Source: Clavulina sp. PMI_390
Lineage: Eukaryota; Basidiomycota; Agaricomycetes; Cantharellales; Hydnaceae
Direction: 5' to 3'
DNA: 64,000 nucleotides
Assembly (NCBI GenBank): GCA_015039315.1
Contig: WIDE01000004.1
Span: 363,936 to 427,935 of the forward strand
The position numbers and the translations under genes were made by a program. The notes under the pieces were generated by a model. That model was not told where the DNA came from. It did not search any database and saw only the letters and a program-made list of their open reading frames with translations. This document shows, one piece after another, positions 13,101 to 22,751 of this stretch (its first letter is position 1; each line of letters begins with the position of its first letter).

Positions 13101-13410
13101 TTTGGAACGACGGCGACGCCTCGGAACTCTGTCTGGACCCCGGCGGTTTGGGAGTTCGTCGTACAAGCAGTCGATATCATACTTTAAGCATCTTGAGCAA
13201 ACCTCTTGACCATCACACTTGACCTTGCGCGCGCGACTGTGGTGAAGGGCGTCAGCTCCAGGGGGGTTGGGGGGAGGCTGAGGGAGGCATGATTTACCAT
13301 GGGTGACATGCGCCCGTACGAGGAGCCTGTTGGATGGGCCGTTCGACGCTGTCTTTCGGAAGCATGGCACGCGTGCGTCGCGAGTGGAAGGACGCGCCTG
13401 CTGGAGGCAT
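10145..13410 (-). CDS. Zn(II)2Cys6 fungal transcription factor, copy 2
   Basis: Reading on minus from an ATG at 13410 (MPPAGASFHSRR...) or an in-frame ATG at 13365 (MLPKDSVERP...), the zinc cluster is GACHPC-RARKVK-C-DGQEV-C-SR-C-LKYDID-C, a perfect Cx2Cx6Cx5Cx2Cx6C. As in copy 1, an intron splits the second Cys codon as TG|T. A basic segment (RRGPDRVPRRRRRSKLQ) and a long Ser/Pro-rich linker come next, then FYKMSWWEMLMNSYS, SGWDEGWSKDEIQKEEARRAFWTAY, YLLWFSAVQLD and AAQIWLESERLTHGLDDH. The protein ends NYFRDFDPIY at 10145-10147. The middle homology region aligns by eye with copy 1, so the two are paralogues. Targets are unknown. The exact start and several internal splice sites are uncertain. 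Confidence 0.86.
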
Positions 13411-14345
13411 AGGTGGCACAACAAGTGCCAACAGGTGGGATCTGCGCTGGAGAGAGCGGGATCTCGTGAATTATACTTGTGATCGAGCGGAAGTTGCCAA
13501 GCACCCATGCGTTGCCAGTGTCATCGGGCGGGCGGCGCACCGCAGTTCAGTTTGAGCGCCATGGTATTCTAACATTAACAAAACATTGTTTAAACAAGGT
13601 TCGATCAGGCATGACACCATCATGCCCGGCCCCAGAAAACGTGGCCCTGTCATCGGCTTTCCCGCGAGTCACGCCTTGCCGGAATTCTATACGTGCTTCT
13701 CGATAAGCTTCGGCTTTGTCTCATCGCTTGTTCACTGAGATAACACAGGATCTAAGTGCTTAGCTCAAGAGAACAGCCAGGGAGGTATCGTGTTGTCACA
13801 CTCATACTCCACATGTTCAAATAGACCCTCGAACGCGCAACCTGAGTCGCTGCTCACCCGAGGCACCCAGCTGCACCCTTTTCTCGGCCTCGACTCGGGA
13901 AATTCGAGCTAGGTCGTCGACGCGGACGGAGTAAAGGCACTATTACCCAACATAATGATTGCTCATTGAGGCTACCAAGGAAAGCGTATCCAACTGAGTG
14001 GGTTGTCATTCAATCAGCTGAGAAAATCGCTGCAATGGAGACCAGAGCAGCGGCGATCGACCTGTTCAAACGAAGCCGGTAGAAAGGTTTTTCCAGCTCA
14101 GCCGACTGAATGGAGTCCGTTGGGAGTCACCTTGGTAGAATTACTTGAACCTGAGCGACGCACTCGCAGGCCCCATCGAGAGAAGTTTTGGTCCTGGACA
14201 ATTCACGACCCTGCCGAACTCGTTAATAGACGCGCCGCACCCTTCACAGAGTTCTGAGACCCGGTAATATTAATCCTGATCGAGTGGATCATTAAGAATA
14301 CAGAAGAGGAGGGCCTGAGCGGCGGACGCCCCCAAAAGAGAGCAC
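13411..14345. other. Intergenic: upstream region of transcription factor copy 2 and palB 3' flank
   Basis: About 935 bases. An 84-codon open frame (14003-14257, plus) has no recognisable similarity and I do not count it. The left part must hold the promoter of the minus-strand factor starting near 13410. The right part holds the 3' UTR of the calpain gene. Confidence 0.45.
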
Positions 14346-17300
14346 TCAGTTGGTGATGACGCCTGAAACCGCACAGGCACTGCTGTAGATGGTCAGAACC
14401 AATCGCCGGCCGATCCCGGCTTGGGTTGTCGATGCTTTGACGAGGAAACTACCAGCAGGCAAGGGAGTGTGATCTGTGAGAATCCCAGAAATGGTATCAT
14501 TCCAACCAACGGACAGGATCGGAGTTGCGGCCTCCACCCCGCGGATGAGAGTTGAATCGGCGGTGGTCACAGACAAACCAATCGGTGCACGGGGTCCAGC
14601 TTCTATACATTGAAGCCTAATCCTAATAACCAAAGCAAGCTAGTTTCATGCACACGCTATTATGCGGAGGGAAAGGAATGTGGGTGATCAGGAACGTACT
14701 GAATGGTGGTTGGTTTCAGAACGGTAATCTGGTACGTGATACTTGTATTCCCTTCCCTGGAGCCATTGAACGAAAGATGAGACTAGGACATTAAAGCATA
14801 GATCGTACACCCCACCAGGATCCTTTGAGAAGTTTTGTAAATCTCCCTGAACCCTCTGGGGGGATCGAGACAACTTCTAAGGGAGCTGAGCCTTCGACAA
14901 TCAACGAATAATCCACAGCAGTGCGCGGTGTGAAGGCCGAGACCGCTAAAGTATACAAACCGGCTATAGTCAAGTTGAATAAACGGTCAGGGTGCGCTCC
15001 GACAGCAACCATTTCCATCCACCCACGTTTCATTGGGCCTGAGGCGCATGCAATGCCATAACTGTAAGCTCCGGAATCAAGGACAATATCGCCTTGGTCG
15101 ACACTGGGGGACAGAGTATTTCGGTTCAACCCCACCATTTGCGGTCTTAGGAAAAGGATATACTCAGTGATGCGCTTCGCCCTTCCCCAGAGAACCATCA
15201 CATTTAGTGGCGCATCTTTTCCACCCTGGAGTGTGATTCGGATGAAGGACGATGACGAGCCTGAATTCGGCAAAGGCTGCACGGAAAGTGAATACTGGGG
15301 GTTAAGGAAAAATGTCGGATGCATCGAGTGTCCCCCAGAATTTGCGAGGGTCATGGAGCCCAATACCTTGCCGAGAAGCATTAGCGACAACGACGTTGGA
15401 AAAACAATTCGATCGAATATTCACTTCTCGGCGGTGGGGCAAGAACTGCGAAGCATCTACGAGGTCCACCGGCTTGTGAGAGAAGATTTGCAGGGTGTAC
15501 CCACACTCCTGATCGCTAGACGCAAAGCGTGAAGCCACGAGAACGGCCTCTTCCAAATCAGTCCCATCTTGCAGCTTGACCTGGCGGAAACAGCTCAGAA
15601 TGCGGATTGTAAGAGGAAGCGTGTGCTATATACCAAGCAATGGGCGCTATCGGTGTAAGCATCCTGCCCGAATGGCCATTAGCAACAATATACTTCTATA
15701 ACGGGTAAGCAGACTCACCTTCACGTCAAGACGAGCATTGGGCGTATCATTTCCGGCCGACACGAAGCTATGAAGGGCAATAAACTCACTATCATCACTT
15801 TCCAACCGGGTGTGGCGTGTGAGGAGGCACCACACTTCGTTCAGTGAGCTCGACTCGGATTGAGTGAGCGGCGGCCGCGACGTCGGGGTATGGACTCGAT
15901 AACGATGATTTGAAGCTGCATGACGACGCTTACGTCAGCTATATGACTCCACGGTCGCAACGGGTAACACCCACATTGGCCCTTCGCGTTGCCAGGCCAT
16001 TCGCTAAGGTGAAACGTTTGCTGAGAGGATTTGTGGGACGATCGCAAAAAACTCACAAGTGGAATAAACGGGTATTTGGAAATCTAATAGGGTCCCAATT
16101 GATTGAAACAGCGGAGAATTGGTCACAAACGTCATCCCAGTCGATATTCAATGGCGGCTTGACGCTGGCTGGTTTCTGCCGTCATTGTCTGCAACGTGCC
16201 AAGGTCAAACTAAAAAACTCACCAGGTTCAGAGGTATACTGAGAGTCCAGAAGAGTGACCATCTGTCTCCCTTCCGAGGTAAAGAGCTCTGCTGAAGATA
16301 ATCAGCTAATCATGAATTTTCAGAAAGCATATTGCCTACGTACTGAGTACAGCATAGCTATGATTGGGGATCAAGCCGAATGGAGTTGCCTCAATTGGGG
16401 TATTAATTGTGATAACACATCGACCTGAATTCCAGTAAATCAATATCCTCATCACCGTGAGGAAATGGGGCGCCAAGCCACTAACCAGTCGCATGGCCTT
16501 CAAGTAAGCGTTCCCAGAGAGGGATACGATGCGTAGTAGATCTGTGGTATTTGTGAATGACGCTTTCGGCGGAGATCGTGATCGTGATCTGGTTCACCTG
16601 GTAAGCGAAATCAGTTCAGGCACCCAACCAGTGACGGCACTGGAAGAAAGGGAAAACATTAGCTGCGGAATTGAGATCGTGGAGAGAAGCACCACGTACT
16701 ATACATCGCTGCATGAATTCCTGTCAGTCATGAAACAAATGGAGTGAACAAAGGAGTGCCGCGCCTTGAAAGGGAAGAACTGACGAGCCCGAAAAACCAT
16801 AACCGCCATTGCTTTTCAAATACTGCAGAGCAATGTTAGGTCGTGTAACTATTGTGGATTGGCTTGCAGTCCACCAACCGCTTTTTCCAGCAAAGTCGGC
16901 CACAGAGCTTTGCCTCCACTACTGATCGCGCAAACTGGAGCGTTGTGTTCTCCGATTGGGAGCAAATCGTCGATGACTATGAATCGGGGTCAGGGTGATA
17001 TATGACGCAGACCCAATTGGCATACCAATCTAGAGAGAAAATATGAGTCGTAAGAATATGCGAAGGCATACTGTGAGGAATGCGAACCTCCCGTAAACCT
17101 CCGTTGAGCAGAAGTTTTGCTCTGTGCATTCCACTTGGGCTATCAATAGGCAAACCTTGAGGATCTTGAGGATACAAGGCACTTAAACCCAACTTTATGG
17201 CCATTGGTGGGAGCAGAACATGGACAAAGAGCACAGGCTCACATAAGAGCCAAAAAGCCTGTGGTGATTGAGGCATACGGCAAGTGATGCAATCACGGAA

Positions 17301-17912
17301 CAGTCGCTAGGGTTCCCTTGAAGAAGATCATGCGGTTCCAGAGTTGTCGAATGCATTTCGCTATCTGGGAAAACATCTCGAGCTCGTCGCCAGGAGCAGA
17401 CGCTGGTGGTACTCTGAACGAACAATGCATTCTCAGGATCTCTGACGCCCTTTTTGAGTCGACTAGCGATTGAGTCTGATAGCATTAAACTCTCTTACTC
17501 GAAAAGTGAGGATTGCGAAGCATCCGTTGCAGGTAGAGTCTTCCATTGGGGGATTCGCACTCCCCGGCGCGACGACGACCTAGAAAGCACATAGCTCTGA
17601 TATTCTGAACATGTGTCAACTCGAATGATCGCCAAGAGCACAATGAATGATGGTACCAGAAGAAAAGGTGTCCATCTTGACTCGCTGCAAATCACGCTTC
17701 GCTGCTTTGATCTTCTCAGCCCGCTCCAAGGATCGTGACGCAGATGACTTTAGCTTCTCGCGCTGTGCATTTGATTTGGTTGCTCGCGACTGGTGTAGAT
17801 ATGATTGTGTAGCCTGCACATAGGAGGCAAATGCCCCGTCCAAGTCACCAGAAAGTTCTTTTTCAACGGCCCTTTCGTATAAGGTATCGGCGTCGGTTGC
17901 AGTACCAGACAT
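14346..17912 (-). CDS. palB: PalB/Rim13-type calpain-like cysteine protease
   Basis: The N-terminus (from MSGTATDADTLYERAVEKEL at 17912) is an MIT-type helical repeat of about 80 residues, expected to bind ESCRT-III. The protease core follows: LQGNPSDCSVIASLAVCLNH carries the catalytic Cys in the DCS(V/I)xAS context of the PalB/calpain-7 group. Next come MHRAKLLLNGGLREVRIP and SSGGKALWPTLLEKAV, then INWDPIRFPNTRLFH of the active-site domain. Two calpain beta-sandwich (C2L) regions come next: NEVWCLLTRHTR and FFLNPQYSLSVQPLP...LQGGKDAPLNVMVLWGRAKRITE. The protein ends CAVSGVITN. In Aspergillus and yeast this protease processes PacC/Rim101 in the alkaline-pH Rim/Pal pathway at endosomes. Roughly a dozen or more exons are needed. 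The expected catalytic His and Asn were not pinned down by eye. It is divergent from the MOCS2A-like gene with 214 bases between starts. Confidence 0.9.
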
Positions 17913-18126
17913 CACTTATATCGACACAAGGGAGGTAAAAGTCGCTCAGCCAGTCAACGAGAGGGCTTGGCTCCCAGATTGTAAAGGATACCAACCTGAG
18001 CGACGGATGCAAATAGCTGTCAACAAACAGGCGACCATTTAGGTTCGATTTGCCGACCTAACACGAAGTCTCAAAAGTGAACGGAACATCTAAGGATCGA
18101 TTAGTCAATCTTTAATATCCAGAGAA
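17913..18126. promoter_or_regulatory. Short bidirectional promoter between palB and the molybdopterin synthase small subunit gene
   Basis: Only 214 bases separate the two start codons. No TATA box is obvious. Shared regulatory sequence is inferred from the arrangement alone. Confidence 0.55.
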
Positions 18127-18517
18127 ATGCCCACTAGCATCATTACTGTGCTCTATTTTGCCGCGGCCCAAACGGAGACCAGAATGTATTCGGAGGACAT
18201 CTCACTCACTGATGTCCTCCAGCACTCTCGCACTTCCCGTTCAACAGCCTCTACAGTAGCCCGAGGTATGCCTTCACTTTCACTCGAATTTTTCCCATTA
18301 TGATTGATGATGTTCTATGGAAGATCCCAAGGCCCTTAGCCTTGCTGATTTAGGTTCAGCCTTACTTGCCCGCCATTCGGATACCAAGCTTTCCGCGGTA
18401 CTGGCTACTAGTAAATGGAGTGTCAACGAAGAGATGGTTCAAGAGGAGGAGATCGAAAACATCGTTCTCAAAGGGGGCGACGTTGTCGCCGTGATACCGC
18501 CTGTTTCAGGAGGCTGA
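18127..18517 (+). CDS. MOCS2A: Molybdopterin synthase sulfur carrier subunit (MoaD/MOCS2A)
   Basis: Two exons, 18127-18265 and 18324-18517, flank a 58-base intron and encode 110 residues. The N-terminus (ITVLYFAAAQTETRMYS) is the first beta strand and 'A.e..G'-like region of the MoaD ubiquitin fold. DPKALSLADLGSALLARH is the helix, KLSAVLATSKWSVNEEMV the following strand region, and LKGGDVVAVIPPVSGG the end. The C-terminal Gly-Gly, which becomes the thiocarboxylate that gives sulfur to precursor Z, is intact and followed directly by the stop. The partner large subunit (MoaE/MOCS2B) is not encoded here. In many animals both subunits share one mRNA; here the small one is a separate gene. It would act in the cytosol in Moco synthesis, for example for nitrate reductase and sulfite oxidase. 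Confidence 0.88.
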
Positions 18518-18614
18518 AACATGGGATCGCCGAGTAAGTACAAGTAATCCAAGGCGCTATGGGAGATCTGGTATTAAACCCTATTCTAAATCGTGTATGC
18601 GTTATGAATCCCGC

Positions 18615-19067
18615 TCACAAGCCAGAAACTGACCACTTCATACCCAAACGGCCCCCTCCCCCCCCCAGGGCTCCCCTATTATGAAGCGGAATGAATGACC
18701 GGCACTTCTCTAGCCATTTTCGACTCGCCAATGCGTCCACACACAGATACACGGACTTGGGAACTAGTCTGTGAAGTTCCATGCTTGCAGTCTTCATTCT
18801 GATGGACTCGATACACGGCAGAGCTTGCCGGAGCTGGTGATTCATGCAAAGAGGGTGCACCGCATAATCCGGCCGTCTACCCAACCAGGCAGCCTGGCAG
18901 ATCAGGTGTGGGGCGTGTTCGTAGATCACTAATGCTAGATTGGCAACACATGTAACCAGTCCTTGCGCCTGCAACTCATTGCGTTCTTTGTCGTATGGCC
19001 ATGGAGCGATCTCAACTTGTGAATGACTGTACGACATGCATTTGAGCAATTCCCATTCGTGAAGCAT
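18615..19067 (-). CDS. Uncertain 150-residue ORF, possibly a gene fragment
   Basis: An uninterrupted frame from ATG at 19067 starts MLHEWELLKCMSYSHSQ and includes VTCVANLALVIYEHAPHLIC, then a Gly run (GGGGG) encoded by a C-rich tract on the plus strand near 18,655. I recognise no family. It lies in the roughly 700 bases between the convergent stop codons of the MOCS2A-like gene and the first MATE gene, where 3' UTRs would be expected. It could be a relic, an exon of an unrecognised gene or chance. Confidence 0.2.
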   Translation of the reverse strand: MLHEWELLKCMSYSHSQVEIAPWPYDKERNELQAQGLVTCVANLALVIYEHAPHLICQAAWLGRRPDYAVHPLCMNHQLRQALPCIESIRMKTASMELHRLVPKSVYLCVDALASRKWLEKCRSFIPLHNRGALGGGGGRLGMKWSVSGL

Positions 19068-19216
19068 GACAAAAGAATGGGAACACTATCTGAAATTAAC
19101 TACGGCTTAGATCTCGATCGGGCACGGACTTGAAGCCCAGTGTTGATTCTACACGAGGCAATCTTTTTGGGTAGAGGACATAGACGCAAGGCGCATATTC
19201 TGATTGGGTTTCAAAT

Positions 19217-21890
19217 TCATCCTGCGTGTGCAGCAACCGAAATTGGAAGGTACTCATCGGCGTCTCGTGCGAGACGTTCCGCCGCCTTCTCAACCTCACG
19301 GTCCCAGTTTGTTCGTAGCACAATAATCACCGTAACGAAAGCCCCAGAAAACAGCGCTACGGCCATCCCAATCCACAAGCCTGGAAGTAACATGTCAAAC
19401 TTGAACGTTAATAGCATACCTATAAGGAACAAAACATGAAATACTGGTGAGTAAATGAATCAACCCCGCTTGGCGAGAGCTACCCACCAAAAGGTATGCC
19501 TTGATGTGCCGCAAAGTAGAGAACAAGATCGCTCGTTAACGACTAACGCGGTCATCATGCGGAAAAACTCGAGTGCTGGCATACCAATAATGTAATACGA
19601 GATGAATTGGAGGATCGCTCCAAGACCTTGCTTCCCTCGTGAGCGAAGTACCCCCGACGTCACAGCACAGAGTCCATCGAAGATCTTCCGACATACCCAT
19701 CAGAAGGACAACATGTAACTGAAACTCTTTGGAACTGTACCTGAAATAGTGCAAGGATCGGTAAGACCCCAGCCACACGCTGAGCCACGTTCGGATCCTC
19801 ATTGAATAGGAGAGCCCAGCTGTTTCGGCACACCGTTAGAATGGTACTATTATCGTCGGATCAAATGTCAGTGGACTATTTCTCTATCGTGCGCAGCGCA
19901 AAAACCACCTACCTGAGAACCAGTGCCATAGCAAGTGCTAAAAGCAAACTAGTATGAGTGGCCACCTGAGCCCGGAAGGCATTCCCTGTAGCCGAGTACC
20001 ATAAGATTAATGACAAGACCGCATGAGGTTGAAGATCAGTATACCTGCGCCTAGATGGTTTCCAATCCTAGTTGAGCGCTAGTCAGCACGGTGGCTCGTA
20101 GAGGAGAGCTTCCGATATTTGGGTTGCCTTACCTAACGGAAGCGGCGACACTCAGAGAGAACGGAAGTTGAAATGTGGTGGACGCGGTTGCGGCAAGGAT
20201 CGATTGCGCGGCGAGTGATGTCGGCCCAAGACTATTCGAAAATGCCCACCTGGTCAATAGTTGCTCGTAGTTGTTTGCAGCACAGGGAATATACAGACAG
20301 ACTTGCAGCCACTAAGAAAAAGGAAAAACCTCAGGGCTAATTCAAGTGAACGACTGGCGAGGAACAACTCACACCCAATGAGCTCCCAGCCCCACCATTC
20401 GGCAGCTAACTGGCCTGAATACGTGTACGATGCGTTAAATTTCTATTTCTATCGAGGTTCACCTCAAGGGGCCTTACCAACACCAGCGACGCCAAGCTCA
20501 ACCAGAAGCCTCAGATTCTGGAACATGGACATGCTAACAGGGTGCCAAGCCTTGCGAGGGTCCCATATCCAGATGTACATTGCTGTTGAGATAGCGATGA
20601 GGTTGAAGGAGATCACGGTAGATAAAGGGGCTCCAATGAAACCCAGACGAATGGACTGAGGACCCCAAACTGTAGTGAATAGTAAGCCACCTCACAACGG
20701 AATCACCAAGAACGGTACTCACCAAGGAACCAGTTCAGAAAAATATTGACAGGCGTCACAGCAATGATGATGGTTGTAGGCACATGCATCAGTCCTGACA
20801 ACGGAAATTGTCAGGAATATCCGTGCCAACTGGATCGGTTTGCTCAAACACTACAACAAACCTTGGGACTGGAGATATCGTCTCGTGACGCAATTGAAGG
20901 CGTACGCAGGCAAACTAATGCTCAGCGTTCGGAGGTACAATGATGCGTAGTGTGCAACTTCGGGTTCCTGTCTACAAATGAGTGGGGAAGGGTTAGAGCT
21001 GGTTGAGTGGAGCAGTCCTACATTGGTATACACTCACTTTAGTGCCAGAAGGATCGGTTCTGCGCTGAACCATAACGCGGATATTGGCTACAACAAAACG
21101 TTGTTCAGTATCGACCGCTTTCAATCTAGGGTTGTCAATAAAGACTGGGAACCTACGATTAGAAGAATAGCCATGAGCACCCCCATACGCTGGGACCAAA
21201 GCCCTACGAGCGGAGGGTTTGAAGTCCATGCTTGCGGTAATAGAGAGTCCAAAGCGGACACAAAACCGAGCATGATGCTAAGACCAGTTACCTAATACCT
21301 GTATCAGACAATCAAAAATACTGGGAGGCACTGTGAGATAGATTCACGTTCGCGGTCATGAATCCAAGGGTCACGCCTGCCAATTGGTACGTGGACAGGT
21401 GGCCAATCGAAACTATTGCAGCCAATGTGATTGTACTTTCCAGTAGCTGTGTTCTATGAAAAGTGGACACCTTGATTAGTACCCTCATAACACACAGGAA
21501 GAACACGTGTAGCTCACCCGACAATCGGGGCTGTATATTTCATCAACATCTTGGCCTCCTCCTTCCACGGGCCCCAGGCAGCATTGGAAGTTTCATCATC
21601 TTGGTCACCTTTGCCAATTCTTTGGTCTCGAAATACACTTTCGCAAGCATCCAACTCTGCATCTAATCGGACAATGAACGTGTCGCGCACTTATGTTCAG
21701 CACTGGGACAAGAGCCAATGATAGCAGTGGAAAGGCCCGAACCTGTGGTGCCGTAAGACAGGCTTGCGCATGTGCCGGTACTATGGATGCTGCCAGACGC
21801 TGAACTAGGAAGTAAGGGCTGCTGCTCTCCAATGGTGCCTATATTGGCGTCTCCGGCCCTCACAGGCTGTCCGGAACTTGATGTGGTCAT
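19217..21890 (-). CDS. MATE family efflux transporter, copy 1
   Basis: The start is ATG at 21890 (MTTSSSGQPVRAGDANIG), with a Ser/Gly-rich cytosolic N-terminus containing GEQQPLLPSSASGS. The membrane region begins with WGPWKEEAKMLMKYTAPIVG and TQLLESTITLAAIVSIGHLS. Then come YQLAGVTLGFMTANV, RQEPEVAHYASLYLRTLSIS, PAYAFNCVTRRYLQSQ, WIWDPRKAWHPVSMSMFQNL, TSGVLRSRGKQGLGAILQF and YFAAHQGIPFGG. The last part is FDMLLPGLWIGMAVALFSGAF and an EKAAERLARDADEYLP tail. This order is typical of fungal MATE (DinF/NorM-like, ERC1-type) proteins with about 12 membrane segments, which expel organic compounds by cation antiport. At least a dozen exons are needed. One junction near 19,560 (between YYIIG and YFAAHQ) could not be resolved cleanly, so a lesion there is possible. 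Copy 2 lies upstream in the same orientation. Confidence 0.86.
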
Positions 21891-22751
21891 GAGGTACAAA
21901 AGAGAGGTGTCACGAGTCTTTGTTTCTTATACCGAGGACACGGAATCGTTGCTAACAAAGCCAGGAAGAACGTTTCAGGAACGGCTCTAGGCAGTGATGG
22001 GCGAGCGTTTAGGACTAGTGAAGCGAGGAGTGCACGGAATGCGGGGAAAGAATACAGTCAAGAGAACAAGTGGCAGAATGCGTCGTGAAAACTTTTCACG
22101 GAGCCGCGCCATCCTTTGGCTCTGTGGCGCCAGCACGAGGACGAGTTACCGGGATTGTTCTCCCGACAGGCTACAACACATGACGACACCGTGGGGATTT
22201 TGAGCTGTCCAACTTGACGACAGCAGCAGAACAAAACCAAGGACCACCAGTAGTACTGAACCAGGAACCTATACAACAGTGATATATAGCGCTCGGATGA
22301 CTGGTTTGTATCGCGCTTGTTGAAAGAAATCCCCCAGAGCGCGGGTCAGTTCTAGCAAACAGCGAGACTCGATGCTTACTGTTCGCACACGTGTCTCAAT
22401 GATATGCTAATAACTGCGCTCAAGCTCAACCTAGTCAGCAAACGCCATGATACTCAAAGTTCTTTGAGCGGTCAAATCCCACAACCCACATGCTTGATGA
22501 ACTCCACGAAGCTCCGTCAAGGGGAACTAACCGTGACCGCGAACACCACATATATATACAGGGAAGTCTTCCAATAGACGGCCATCAAATACCTGTCATA
22601 AACGAACCGAGTGAAGACAGAACATAAGCTGAAAGGATGATATTGGAATGGAGGAAACGGAAGCAAGTTACACACATCTCAGACTCGTGCATATGAGAGC
22701 ATTTCATAATGGACGGCATCCCATCCCCAAGCCTGGGTTTCAACGTAACCC
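21891..22751. other. Spacer between tandem MATE genes: promoter of copy 1 and 3' flank of copy 2
   Basis: About 860 bases without a supportable gene. It contains a 16-base element repeated upstream of the second MATE gene (annotated separately) and an AT-rich TATA-like stretch near 22,280 (GTGATATATAGC). The right third is the 3' flank of MATE copy 2. Confidence 0.55.
22180..22195 (-). promoter_or_regulatory. Conserved 16-base element upstream of MATE copy 1
   Basis: On plus the sequence is ATGACGACACCGTGGG, about 290 bases upstream of the ATG at 21890. The identical 16 bases occur upstream of MATE copy 2. A TCCCGAC block also lies 12 bases to its left here and 14 bases to its left there. 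The rest of the two upstream regions looks diverged, which suggests retained function or incomplete decay after duplication. Confidence 0.5.

Noticed and set aside
14003..14257. 84-codon frame between transcription factor copy 2 and palB
   Set aside because: Arg/Glu/Pro-rich sequence without similarity, lying in palB 3' flank; chance is the simpler explanation.
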